DNA of 64,000 nucleotides from Varanus komodoensis (taxonomy: Eukaryota > Chordata > Lepidosauria > Squamata > Varanidae). The stretch is from positions 7,766,485-7,830,484 of the forward strand of contig NW_025336479.1 of the NCBI RefSeq assembly GCF_004798865.1. Reading direction: 5' to 3'. A model generated the notes under the pieces. It saw only the letters and a list, made by a program, of their open reading frames with translations. It had not been told where the DNA came from and did no database searches. Positions 48,677-63,370 of the stretch are shown piece by piece. Made by a program: the position numbers and the translations under genes. Position 1 is the first letter of the stretch; every line of letters begins with the position of its first letter.

Positions 48677-49295
48677 AGAATTGATGCCAAGAACTCTGGA
48701 TGGGCAGATCACCATGGAGAAGACGCCCAGCTACTTTGTCACCAAGGAAGCCCCGGCTCGGATCTCTGCCATGTCGAAGGGCACCAAGCTCATTGTGGTG
48801 GTGAGGGATCCGGTCACCAGAGCCATCTCGGACTACACGCAGACGCTGTCCAAGAAGCCGGACATCCCCACCTTCGAGAGCCTGACCTTCAAAAACAGGA
48901 CTACAGGCCTGATTGACACCTCCTGGAGTGCCATCCAGATCGGCATTTACGCCAAGCACCTGGAGAACTGGCTCCTGTACTTCCCCATCGGGCAGATCCT
49001 GTTCGTCAGCGGCGAGAGGCTCATCAGCGACCCCGCCGGGGAGCTGGGCCGCGTGCAGGACTTCCTGGGCCTCAAGCGGATCATCACGGACAAGCACTTC
49101 TACTTCAACAAGACCAAGGGCTTCCCCTGCCTGAAGAAGGCCGAGGGCAGCAGCAAGCCCCACTGCCTGGGCAAAACGAAGGGGCGGACCCACCCCAACA
49201 TCGACCAGAGGGTGGTGCAGCGGCTGCGCGAGTTCTACCGGCCCTTCAACATGAAGTTCTACCAGATGACTGGGCACGACTTCGGCTGGGATTGA
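48677..49295 (+). CDS. HS3ST3B1: HS3ST3B1 coding exon 2 (last)
   Basis: This exon encodes residues 185-390 and completes the sulfotransferase domain. It contains MEKTPSYF (199-205), the PAPS 3'-phosphate-binding [16 protein letters not shown] (R228 and S236 in the positions used by this family), and an N-glycosylation sequon N258-R-T. The substrate-cleft region [20 protein letters not shown] follows, then [25 protein letters not shown] disulfide pair C336/C348 sits in [26 protein letters not shown]. It ends GHDFGWD, TGA at 49293-49295, one Gly shorter than my recollection of the human end. The 390-residue total fits the family, and no key residue is missing. The catalytic half is nearly the same as in HS3ST3A1; assignment to B1 rests on exon 1. 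Confidence 0.97.
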
Positions 49296-50107
49296 GGCTG
49301 ACGCAGCAGCACTTGCCAGAGTTCATCCTGTCTTTCCGCTTGCTTCTCCCTATATATGTAGATAGGTCTATATGTAAAATGTACAGAAATCTATTTTATA
49401 ATAATTTATTTTTAATTCCTAAGCAATTAATTCACTAAGCTGCCTAACCACACTGTAGCTCATAGCTGTGTTGTCGTCCTTAACATTCCACAGTGCTGAA
49501 TCTCGCTGTGCTCGTGTTCTTTGGTTGCCTGGTTCAGTTTGTGCTGGAAAGTGCCTCCAGGTGCTTTCCCAAGAGGAATGCTATTTCTTTTTAAGGCAGG
49601 TGGGTAAGGGAGAATGAGAAAAGCACAATTTTTTTTCCAATACGGGTACTAGGCATATTGAAATTTCTTTTGTGCGAGGCCCTTCAGGCAGCACCTCCCA
49701 TCTCTTTCTCTTCCGAGGTCAATCCACTCACAGTCCAGTTTTCATTGACTCTGTAATCAAGTAGGTTTTACGAAGGGTTTTATGGAACTCACACGTGCAG
49801 AGCCGGCTTCATGTAGCAGCTGCCTCTACCGGTGGGTGTGGTGGGGGCGCCCATGTGTCGAGGGATGCGCTCGCCAGCCATACAGCTGCCGCTGCCGGCT
49901 CTCCAGATATGAGACGTGTTTGCCTTGGTGTCTAGAGCTCTTCCTCCTTGCAGAGACTTTTGTACAAGCTGAGGTTTACTGCCTGGATGCCTACAGTTTC
50001 TCTTATCTCCTTTCCCTGTAAACAGATTTCCTGGGCTGAGAACTATGCATATTTTGTCCGGCTTTAACTTGGCCCTGTAGAAAAATGTGAAGTGTTTACT
50101 TGGAACA

Positions 50108-50113
50108 ATTAAA
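50108..50113 (+). terminator. HS3ST3B1: Candidate proximal polyadenylation signal ATTAAA
   Basis: ATTAAA about 810 bp after the stop, followed by a pyrimidine-rich tract. Use would give a short 3' UTR that keeps the AU-rich element. Confidence 0.35.
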
Positions 50114-51062
50114 TGTCACACCTCCTTCTCTCTCTCTCTCTCTTTCCACCCCCCTCTTTTTTTTCTTTTTCTTTTGAGCTTGGCTTTCTTAAGTGGCTCT
50201 GAATTTAGGCCCAAAGTACAGTGCTGTGAATTGGCTGTTGGCACTGAGCTGAAAGCGTATGTGTTACATTGTACTGTGTGTGCGAGTGTGTATGCGTGCG
50301 TACATGCACACAGTTGATGAAGCCCATTAAGTGAGTCACATTGCGAGAAGCCTGGGTGTTGATGCAAGTATCATCCCTTTTCCAAAGCTCACCAAAGAAT
50401 TCCACCAATTCTGCAGCAGACTATCAATCCTCTTATTTTCCCCCCTCACGCTGTCTTGGGATGAAAAGAGTGCCATATCTTAAAGGAGGGGGTGACAAAC
50501 TCGGCTGCCTCTGCTGTTCCCCAAATTGGTTTTTTTTAATGGTGCTCTGTAGCAAATACAGAATTCTAAAACGGACAAATTGAAACTGTCTGCAAACGTG
50601 CTAAGTATATCTGCTTTAGTGCTACTGAGTCCTGCTGAAGTTTGCTGCTAAATTTTCGTGGCAAACCAGCTTTTTTCCCCATACCCAATACAGCCCATGC
50701 AGATGGGTCCTGAGGGATGCCGAAATGTCTCCTGGGCATCCTGCAGTTGTTCACCACATCCCAAAGTTTGGCACATTTAACAAGAAGAACAAACTGCCCA
50801 CCCACTTTCTTGTGGCAAGCCCATGACGGAGCACGAGGGTTGGTTACGCCTGCCCCGAAACAGGTGATGTGCCACAGAACTGGACTGCATCTTTCTCTGT
50901 CAAAATTCTGGGGTGTGCGCATAGCACAGATTCACAAGTACTCTGAATTCATACATACAGTGAATTGCTCTGGAGTAGATGTCAGATTTCTTTTTATGCT
51001 GAGAAGTAATCAATTACTAACTGATTAAAGGCAAGGTTTATCAGAGGGCTATATGCAAACCC

Positions 51063-51126
51063 TGTGTGTGTGTGCGCGCATGTGTGCGCACGTGCATGTG
51101 TAAACTGTGTGTACACGTGTGTGTGG
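51063..51126. repeat. Imperfect (TG/CG)n repeat
   Basis: Alternating TG, CG and CA dinucleotides over about 64 bp, a potential Z-DNA-forming tract inside the predicted 3' UTR. Confidence 0.8.
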
Positions 51127-52385
51127 AATTTCAGAGGTGCATCCTGGGACTTGTGGTGTTTCCTGCAGCACCTGCTGGTGAAGCCGCGTGCTAGGAAAAG
51201 CCACTGGAACCTGCACGTCGCTCCCTTGGGTCGCTCCGGCCACACTGCTTTCTGGCATTGTCCATCCCTGAACGGCACCTGCTCCAGATGGGGCCTCCCC
51301 TTCCTGGCTCGCCTGCGCTTCCTTGCGGGGTTTCTCCGCTTCCATAGCAGAGCGCTGAGCCTGGTGCTTGGCCGAGTGGCCTTCTGCCCTGAGTCAGTGG
51401 TGCAGTGAAGGCAGAGCTCACAGGGTGCCCCGTTGATGGGCTGAGCCACGTTCCCCCCCCCCGGAATTTCCTGCTCCCCCTGGAAGCGGCTGCAGCCCGC
51501 ACGGTAGCGGGTGGGCGTGAGGGGAGGAGCAGGTTGGGCTGGCAGCACCATATTGCTGTGAGCCATGCCTGTCATCAGGCAAAGCACTGGGAGGGGGCTT
51601 GGTTAAAGACCCCGAGCTTTGCAGATGGGCTGCTCCTGGTGGAGGGGGAGATGGCTAGGGCTGGGTTGTTGATACGGGGCCACGCTGCTGCCCGCCCGCC
51701 CGCCTGCCCATTTGGAGTGCCCTTGGGGGTGTGGCTGTGAGGGGTGCCCTGTAAGACTCCATACTTCAGAAAGCCCCCCCCCCCCCCACACACACACCCC
51801 TCCTCGGACCGGGCTCGGCTCCTGATGCCTCCGGCTGCACAGACCTTATTTGCATTGTGTCTCTACCAGCCCTGTTCGTTTGGGAAACAAGACAGCTGAG
51901 CAACATGTCCCAGCGCTAAACTTTTGAGCGAGCTGCTGATCGGGGCCGAGCGGCCCATGTGATGGAAGTCTTATGAAACCAATTCATTGAAAAGGCCTTA
52001 CCTTATGGTAGCCATGAAGGGCACCATATCATATGATACAGAAAGTGCTGACTCAAACCTCAATACGATGCTTTCACTATTCTGTTGGTTCACTAGAGGG
52101 TACCCTGTCAAAACTGAGAGGTGTGGCTAGACCTTTTTTCACATTGTGACATTAATTTATGGCTGAGTTCCATTCAGCAATGCAGTATGTCCAGATATTA
52201 GCAATATTTTGTGTGAGTGTGTTTGCTGTAACATGGTACATCTTAGGCTAGTATACTTGTAAAGGAAAACAAATGGCAAGCAAAAACTGTAAATTGAATT
52301 ATTTTGTGGTATGTACAACACAAATTAATTTTACACAGAGGTTTCTAGGAAAATGGAATTCTGATTCATACTATTTCTTTGAAGA

Positions 52386-52391
52386 AATAAA
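52386..52391 (+). terminator. HS3ST3B1: Candidate distal polyadenylation signal AATAAA
   Basis: Canonical AATAAA at the end of a long AT-rich stretch, with possible cleavage near 52405-52410 (ACCAAAACCA). This gives a 3' UTR of about 3.1 kb. Confidence 0.5.
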
Positions 52392-52433
52392 ATATATTTT
52401 ACCAAAACCATGGAGCTTACTTCATTTTCTTTC

Positions 52434-52693
52434 TCAGTGTCTTAGTAAATAAAAGCTGTTGCCGTCCTGAACTTCAGGCTTTGTAATAGCTTCCAGCTTA
52501 GAGAGCAGCCTTCTTCCCACACACGTTGAGGAGAAGTTGTCAGTTTCGCGAAGATTAGAGTGCGCGGCTGTTGCACAAGCTAAGCATGGCACATCACGTG
52601 TTCTGTATTTCATTTCGGTGCTGACTAATAGTTGAAACACTGTTGATGGGTCATAAAAACTGTACATCACAGATAATAACCAGAATAGAACAT
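52434..52693 (-). other. Exon-like open segment, tail-to-tail with HS3ST3B1
   Basis: On the minus strand an acceptor-like TTTTGTATCTTACAG precedes a frame open for about 86 codons to TGA at 52434-52436. The text includes LLVSTEMKYRTRDVPCLACA. No domain is recognised. It could be the last exon of a converging gene, a relic or an unknown repeat. No good minus-strand AATAAA was seen after it. Confidence 0.2.
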
Positions 52694-52770
52694 CTGTAAG
52701 ATACAAAATTTAAGCAGCTAAAGCAGTTTCGGGAAGATACCAGGCTTGATAGAAGCAGCTGATATAGGCT

Positions 52771-53130
52771 TCAGTGAATGGGGCGGCATAAAAGTATTTT
52801 AATAAATAATAAATAAAATAAATATATATCCATGTCCCAGTATGGTGAATACGGGGCTCTCTCAACCGGGGAAGAGTGCACGGTTGGTGCCAGACCTCCG
52901 TGGGCAAAGTACATAGTTGGCAAGGTGGGGAGTCCTGAGACGACCCTCTCACTGGTTGGCGGCGTCTGAGCATCCCTTAGAGGAACCCCTTGGATGAAGA
53001 CCTCAAATGCCCACTGAGGGGTCCAGGTAGGCTCCTGCCAGAAGAGGTATTTCATCTTAGATGGTTCCTGGATCTCAAAGGCCTCATAGCACTCTGTGTT
53101 TGGGTCCCAGTCAAGTGACTTGCTCTTACT
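52771..53130 (-). other. Exon-like open segment with strong acceptor, minus strand
   Basis: TTTGTATTCTTTTCCAG (minus strand) is a textbook acceptor. From its first base the frame is open for 119 codons, to TGA at 52771-52773. The first 60 or so codons have coding-like third positions and balanced composition (for example WDPNTECYEAFEIQEP and FWQEPTWTPQWAFEVF). The last 25 run into AT-rich repeat tail and are probably not coding. I do not recognise the protein. Confidence 0.3.
52779..52830 (+). mobile_element. Retroposon 3'-tail fragment
   Basis: GGGGCGGCATAAAAGTATTTTAATAAATAATAAATAAAATAAAT is the typical 3' end of an interspersed LINE or SINE (GGGCGGTATAAAA plus AATA repeats). Confidence 0.5.
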
Positions 53131-53601
53131 CTGGAAAAGAATACAAACCAGACATAGCTAGTATGCATGGATTTGACGTGATGACTGTCTGGCTCTGAAA
53201 ACAGCCTTCTGCCCACACAGAAGGAGTTCTGGATGCGGTTTCAACCTTTAGAAGCTGTTGCTCCTCCACTAACAACAAAAGGCTAAAAACATTCTGCAGA
53301 TCGAGGGGAGCCTCCTGTTCCCCTAATCTCTCCTCCCCAAAGAGGAATGTATGTGAGCACTGGACCTAGCAGCATTTGGGATTTGTCAGTTCCTCTGCTG
53401 TAGATTTTCCTTCTCTGGACTCGTGCCCAACATCTTTCCTTCTAGGATACGTGATTGTGTGCATGTGTAAGAAGAAAGGAGAAGAAAACTGAAGTAAGAC
53501 CTTGTGTAGTGTTCAAAGATCCCTCTACAGAAAGATGATCAGTAACTTTTTGCCTAAGGAAATGGATCGGGACATTGTTAACCCCCATTGTCCTTCCCCC
53601 C
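53131..53601. other. Downstream flank, no gene recognised
   Basis: Unique-looking sequence; nothing is supported. Confidence 0.35.
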
Positions 53602-53834
53602 GAGCCAGTGTGGTGCAGTGGTTAAGAGCCTGGGACTGGGACTCAGGCGATCCGGGTTCTAGTCCTCACTCGGCCATGGAGCCAGCTGGGTGACTGGGCA
53701 GGTCACAGCCTCTCAGCCCAACCTACCTCACAGGGTTGTTGTGGGGATAATATAATAAGATGGAGGAGGAGAATGATGTAAGCTGCCTTGAGCCCTTTGT
53801 AGGAAAAGGCAGGATATATATATAAATAAATAAA
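53602..53834 (+). mobile_element. tRNA-derived SINE, full length, + orientation
   Basis: GAGCCAGTGTGGTGCAGTGGTTAAGAGCCTGGGACT contains the A box, and CCGGGTTCTAGTCCTCACTCGGCCATGGAG contains the B box. Then come GCTGGGTGACTGGGCAGGTCAC, CTCTCAGCCCAACCTACCTCACAGGGTTGTTGTGGGGATAA, and GCTGCCTTGAGCCC. The tail is AGGATATATATATAAATAAATAAA. It is the least diverged SINE in the window. The family is abundant in squamates; I do not assign a formal name. Confidence 0.93.
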
Positions 53835-54108
53835 ATTGTCCAAACTCTAAAGAACATGGTAGCCCCTGCAAAAAGTATGAGTCAGTCTGCAGCTGGGGTG
53901 GTGCAAAAGCCGGAATGATCCCTTTATTTATTTTTTTAAAGCCATTGGCATATGTTAGAGTCCTGGAAACAATGCTTTAGGATCAAAACTTTTGCACAAT
54001 TATATTAGTATTCCTGTAATGCTCCAAAATACTGCACAACAGAATGGAACGGTCCATGCTAGCAGTTATTCTGGGCAGTGGAGAAAAGTACATTAAGTCA
54101 CTCAGATT

Positions 54109-55050
54109 GGCAACTTCTGAGTCAGCCAACCTAACCAGTCACATACAACTGCATGGTATGGTTATGATGAACCACAAACCTTCAACAGAAACCACATTCA
54201 GATACCTGTTCTGAGCAACAGTCCAGTGGCAACTTCAGAGTAAGCCAAAAAAAGCCAAATTCACCAGTCTATCATGAGTACATGGGAGGGATGCAATAAC
54301 CCACAATACCCCCACAGAACACTGTTTTGGAACCTGTTCTGGGCAATAGTCTGTATTTTGGAAAATAGCCCAGAAGGCAAATTCCAAGTGACCCATATTA
54401 ATCAAATTTATAAGTGATGCAGAACTGGATGGAGTGGCTGCAACAAGCCATGATACGTCTACAGAATCCACATCCTAGCTCCAGCCCCAGCCCCAGCACC
54501 AGGTAAGATACTCTGTTTCAGGACAGTAATCTGGAATGTCAGCTTCTGAGTGAACCAATTCAGCTGAATTCACCACTGATAAGGGGACAGATGGGACTTA
54601 TGAAGCAACCTGAGAAAGGTCTAGATATTACACCACCAGTTCTGGACCATAATCTACATTTTAGAAAATGCATGAAGCACACACTTCCCCATCAATCAAA
54701 CTAACCAACTTCACCAGTCACAGCTAGCCATATAAGGCCGATGCAAAAGTCCAAAATATTTACACAGAAATACAAGTAATGTTCAAGCTTCCAGGGGAAC
54801 ATGTACATCTGAAATAGCAAAGCCAACTAATTTCAGCAGTCATGCGTATGGCATTGATGCTCTATGTCATGCAAATGTTAGAGAAACGGTTCCCTTTTCA
54901 GATCCATATTGGAGGAATAATCTGAATTTGGGGGGGAGGGGAACAATCAGTGAACCAACTTCCAAGCTAGCCAAATCAACCTAACTCAGCAATCCCATCT
55001 GCCTGGATGGGACTGAGGCGCCAAACCACAGAAATTCTGCAGAAGTCTTC
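54109..55050 (-). repeat. Degenerate tandem array, about seven units of 120-163 bp
   Basis: Unit starts on the + strand lie near 54109, 54228, 54376, 54539, 54678, 54821 and 54955. The recurring order is GGCAACTTC-AGT-CCAA, (AA)TTCACCAGT, a CATGG/GGGATG block, CACAGAA, CTGTTCTGGGCAATAGTCTG, and TTTGGAAAAT. Units differ strongly, so the array is old. Orientation is set as minus because an inverted block with the complementary order lies at 55537-55740. Confidence 0.6.
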
Positions 55051-55052
55051 TT

Positions 55053-55345
55053 GACAAACTAGAAGTGTATACATTACCCAGCCCAGATAGTGTTCATTGA
55101 ATTCCTAAAGAACTCAAATCTGAAATCACTTATCTAGCAAGAATATGTGCCATGCCCCTAAGATCACCCTCTGAACCAGACAGAGCCAATTTGGGAAATT
55201 ACAGGCGGCTTAGCTTAATAGCTGCTCAAGATAAATTGGTTGAAAGCATAATTAAAGATAAAATTAATAAGCATATAGGAGGACAAGCCCTACTTCAAAA
55301 GAGACCATATGGCTTCCACAAAGGTAAGTCTTTGAGAGTGTGGCA
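55053..55345 (+). mobile_element. CR1 LINE reverse-transcriptase fragment
   Basis: The + frame gives DKLEVYTLPSPDSVH, one TGA at 55098, then IPKELKSEITYLARIC, LGNYRRLSLIAAQDKLVESI, IKDKINKHIGG and RPYGFHKGKS. These correspond to the CR1 RT stretch KSPGPDG...VLKEL...ARIC...GNYRP.SL...KL.E.I...HGF.KGKS. About a dozen residues before GNYR are missing compared with the family, so it is internally deleted as well as truncated. It lies between the tandem array and its inverted block. Confidence 0.8.
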
Positions 55346-55536
55346 CACGCTAACAAATTGATTGTATGTATCACGCAACAGCTTTCGAGAAGAACATCTG
55401 CCAAAGCAGTTCTCATTCTCCATACTTACTTTGTATTTCAGTTTCCTGTGACAACAATGCTTGCAGCTCCTCCCACCCCGACAAATGTACACAGATCAAC
55501 CAATCCAAGACTGACAGTTCATTGTAGTTCAGTATG
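55346..55536. other. Spacer between CR1 fragment and inverted array block
   Basis: No recognised content. Confidence 0.35.
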
Positions 55537-55740
55537 ACTGGTGAATCTGACTGACTTGGAAGTTGCCATTCCAGGCCATTTTCCAGAATGGGTACCAAAA
55601 TGCGGTTGCTGCAGACATCCTGTGGCTTACTGCCTCCTGGCCGTGCAGCAAGGTATCACTGGTGAGTTTGGATGCTTTGGTTCACCTGAAAGTTGCCGTT
55701 TCTTTCTATTTTGGATGGGTTTGGACCATGAATCATGAAC
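55537..55740 (+). repeat. Inverted block of the same tandem unit, two units
   Basis: CTGGTGAATCTGACTGACTTGGAAGTTGCC, then GGCCATTTTCCAGAATGG, recurs 120 bp later as CTGGTGAGTTTGG, GGTTCACCTGAAAGTTGCC and TTCTATTTTGG. This is the reverse-complement order of the units at 54109-55050. Conceptual frames share the order AIFQN then W-ASWPC with those of the array on the other strand, confirming the relationship. Confidence 0.6.
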
Positions 55741-60154
<4,414 letters not shown>

Positions 60155-60252
60155 AGGGGAGGCAGCTGGTGCCCTTGTCAGTGGGGTGCCTGATCCACTG
60201 CGGCTTTCATTTTGGGCTTTATAGGAGCTGTCCATGATGCTGAACTTGATCC
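60155..60252. repeat. Unnamed dispersed repeat, copy 1
   Basis: CAGGGGAGGC, then GGTGCCTGATCCACTGCGGCTTTCATTTTGGG and TATAGGAGCTGTCCATGATGCTGAAC, match in order the sequence at 63882-63990. The shared order shows a repeat family that I cannot name. Confidence 0.55.
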
Positions 60253-60324
60253 GCCCAGACAGGAGTCACCGGCTTCCCCCCATATTCCATTTGTGCAGCT
60301 GTTGCACTTATTCAAAGGGACTTA

Positions 60325-60405
60325 TTAGGTCTATTCAGTCCAGCATTCTGTTCCCACATTAACCCACCAGGTGCCTATGGGAAGCCGACAAAGAAAGCAC
60401 CTCTG
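60325..60405. repeat. Dispersed repeat fragment
   Basis: TTATTAGGTCTATTCAGTCCAGCATTCTGTTCCCACATTAACCCACCAGGTGCCTATGGGAAGCC is a motif I recall as common in lizard and snake repeats. The family name is not known to me. Confidence 0.45.
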
Positions 60406-63144
60406 TAATACTTGCGACTGGTGTTCAGAGTTAAATTATTCTGGGTACTAACGGGAAACAAATCGTATTTTTCAGTCCTGCTGCTAGTGTGAACGTCTTC
60501 TTTTCTCTTTGATTGCATCATCCTAGGAAGGCTCAAGCAAATGTCCCTTGACTGAAGGAGAGTCACTGAGCTACCTTCAGTTCTAAGCTATTGTCATTCC
60601 ACAGGGCAAAACCTAACTCATTGCCGGTTCAAGCATGACCCTGTTGTGTAGGTGGCCAGCTAGGAGAAAGAGAGAGGGAGGGCCTTGACTCAAAGCATAA
60701 GGACATATGCAGTGGCATGGCATCTCTGAAGGCGGGCACTGCCTATGGCCATCTCAGCCAGCGACTCCTGCTTGTCTTCTCCTCCATGACTGGGTCCCAT
60801 CCCCTTTGAAAGCCATACCAATTGGTGGTATGTCTCTACATTTTATGGTACTGAGTTCCAGCTTCCACTGTGAATATGTTTGTCCTTTTGTCAGCCCTGA
60901 ATCGCGTGTCCATCAGCCTCGCTGGCTGGCGCTCATTTCTTTTCTTAGGAGGGAGAAAGCAAAGCTTCTCTCACTCTACAATGTGCAAAATTTTGTAAAC
61001 TTCTGCCATCGTCTCCCCCTCCCAGTCACCTTTTCTCTAAACCGAAAAAAAAAAAAAAAACCCATCCAAGCCTTGTAGCTATTCCTGGCAGGTGGTCATC
61101 TTGCCCCTGATCATTTCAGCCACCTTGTTCTACGCATTATGAAGCAATGAGAGCTAAGCCTTGGAGAAGAATTTCCTATGCCAGCAAGTCCCCCACATGT
61201 GGGGCATCCTACTGTACAAAAATGGTGTATGGGTTACCTAAGGAGGTCTTATTCCTGTATGTCCCACTCATACTCCACACTCTGCATGTGGGTGGGAGAA
61301 CTTGCAAATGCACATGTCATTTCCAGCCTCTTGCGACTCTAGAAAAGGTGCCATTCATTCACCCATCTGTTCGGAAAAACTGAAATAGAGGGACATAATC
61401 GGGGATATGCAATACCAAAACTCGACTTGTGGGCAGAAGCATACCATCATAAGGCCCCCTACTTAACAGAGAGGCTTGACGTGGTCCTCTGAATTGCCAT
61501 AATCCAGTAATACACTGAGGGAAGAGCAGCATCTGCCATGGCTACAGAACATCAAACGGGTAAAGATGAACTTGATTGTCACCCGGGGCAGGGAGCCACC
61601 TCCCAAAGCTGTCCATTCCTGATTTAGGCCGAGCAGAGCATCTGAGCTGTACTCGCAATGCTGCTTTTTTGCAGCCCATCCAATCTGTCAATAGTCTTGG
61701 CCAGTCCTACATGCCCTTGTTTCCATTCAGTGAAGTGTGCTGTAAGCAGGGGCTGGGAGTGAGACAAGTAAACTTGGCAACAGGTGCAAGTTGTGCCAGT
61801 TGTGTAATATAAGTGTAAGAGGCCCATGTTTTCAAACACTGCTAAGAGGACCGATATTTCCCAAAAGCCATTATTTAACTCTCTATTAGCTCTATGAACT
61901 GTAACTTTACATATGGGCTTGCAGAGGGGCGGGCACGCAGGCCTAAGGTGGTAGGGCCAGTGGTCGGAGACAAGCTTCTGCCTGCTGGAGATGGCGCATC
62001 CCTGAGCTAGATTAGGCCCATGGGTTGCAGGTTCTGCACCACTGTGATAGAGGATGCTGCAAGGATAGGCATCCATGCGCTTGCAAGTTTCATGCTTCAG
62101 AAAGGGGAGCATGGTATGTGTATTCATTGTTGAGACAAGAGCTACCAAGAGCTGGTAAACAGCTGATAGGTATGAAGACCTGGTTCCTAGACTTCCTAGC
62201 TCTGGTGCGCTTTGAAATAACCCATAAAACTGTGGAAAGCACCCAGCCAGAGATTAAATCAGATTTCAGAATTGTGTGTGTGCATGTTTAAATGACACAA
62301 GTGAAGAGCTATAGTTGCCTGCTTTGACATCTGGGATACTTAGCTCAGAATTTATGTGTCAAAAGCTTAAAAGCTTAACCTAAGCAACTTTAAAAAAGCA
62401 CTATATTTCCAACTAATTAAGTCATGTCAGCCAAATATGATTTATTTACTGCCATCAGTCATGTCTACAGCAGAATTATCTCATTTTTTGATTTCTAATG
62501 ACTTTCCCTCCCATCATTAATCTGGCTGTGAATTATTTTTAATATATCTTTTTGGCATGAAAGCAAATCAAAGCAATTTTTTGGCACCCAAAAGGGTAAA
62601 AAAGCCTAAGGTAATTCTGTAGCACAGCTGAATGATGGAAGTCAAAGCCCAGCTCTGTTTCTGTGGTTTGACACAATACCCCTCCTTCAGTCAAAGAGCA
62701 GTTTGACCTGGCCAGCCTCCTTGAGGGCTGCTCACACAGATATGCCAATCAGACTCTCTGGTAGAAGCTCTCTGAATTCAAGCATATTTCTTGAATTTCA
62801 CTTTACTTATCATGTAAGTTTAACAAGTTTTATATATAAGTTTAAAACATACAGATGCAAATGTCTGTTTACAAACAGCTGTATGCATAATGCGAAAGTC
62901 TTTCTTCTGAACACCACTAAAATATCCTCCCTCCCTTCCATCCGTCCTCCCTCCCTGCCTCCCTCAACAAGGCAGAAGAGCCTAAATGCAATAAACACAG
63001 CCAACTAATATCCCACACGTTGGAAGTGACCCATTAATTGCCCTATTGAAAAGTGTTCACCTTGCCGTTTCCACTCCTTGTGAATACACTATGAATGTTC
63101 CTATTTGATTGTGAGATTCTGCCTGAGCTCCAGATGGTTTCAAG
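60406..63144. other. Downstream flank; CNE-like stretch near 62.4 kb
   Basis: An A run at 61046-61062. From about 62390 to 62540 an AT-rich, evenly textured stretch contains AACTAATTAAGTCATG and CATCATTAATCTGG. A 174-codon minus frame at 61624-62148 has no recognisable domain and no coding-like codon pattern. Confidence 0.35.
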
Positions 63145-63345
63145 TCTGAGAAGACAAACAAGGTGCCTGATACAGAGAGTGAGTCAGTTGGCCCGCCGAG
63201 TGTGACATTGCCTGACTCGAGTGGCAGTGGCTTACCAGGGCTCTCAGACGAACGTCCTTTTGCTAACACGGTACTGGACATGGACTTCCAGGGGCTCAAT
63301 TCAGGACCTTCCACATACAAGAAAGGTGCTCTACCACTGGCCTGC
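63145..63345 (-). mobile_element. tRNA-Ala-derived SINE, - orientation
   Basis: In reverse it reads GCCAGTGGTAGAGCACC (tRNA-Ala A-box region), GGAAGGTCCTGAATTGAGCC (B-box region), GAGAGCCCTGGTAAGCCACTGCC, then GTATCAGGCACC. This is the order of the squamate SINE whose 3' body is also seen at 26548. The head retains the tRNA-Ala(TGC) pattern TAGCTCAGTGGTAGAGC with substitutions. Confidence 0.7.
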
Positions 63346-63370
63346 AGCTCCTGGAAATGGTCTTCATCAG

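Larger units (their letters stand above)
49296..52410 (+). other. HS3ST3B1: HS3ST3B1 probable 3' UTR
   Basis: Right after the stop comes AU-rich sequence (ATTTTATAATAATTTATTTTTAATTCC, about 49391-49420) of the kind that destabilises mRNA. The last 350 bp (52050-52400) again look like a well-kept AT-rich 3' end. Between are TC, T and TG simple repeats and a GC-rich patch (51150-51750) without a gene. The extent is inferred from the polyadenylation signals. Confidence 0.55.

Noticed and set aside
54109-55740. CRISPR-like array
   Set aside because: The units are long, diverged and without constant short repeats or unique spacers. The genome is vertebrate.
61624-62148. 174-codon minus-strand frame
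   Set aside because: Its codon pattern is not coding-like and it has no domain. It is probably chance or an old repeat.
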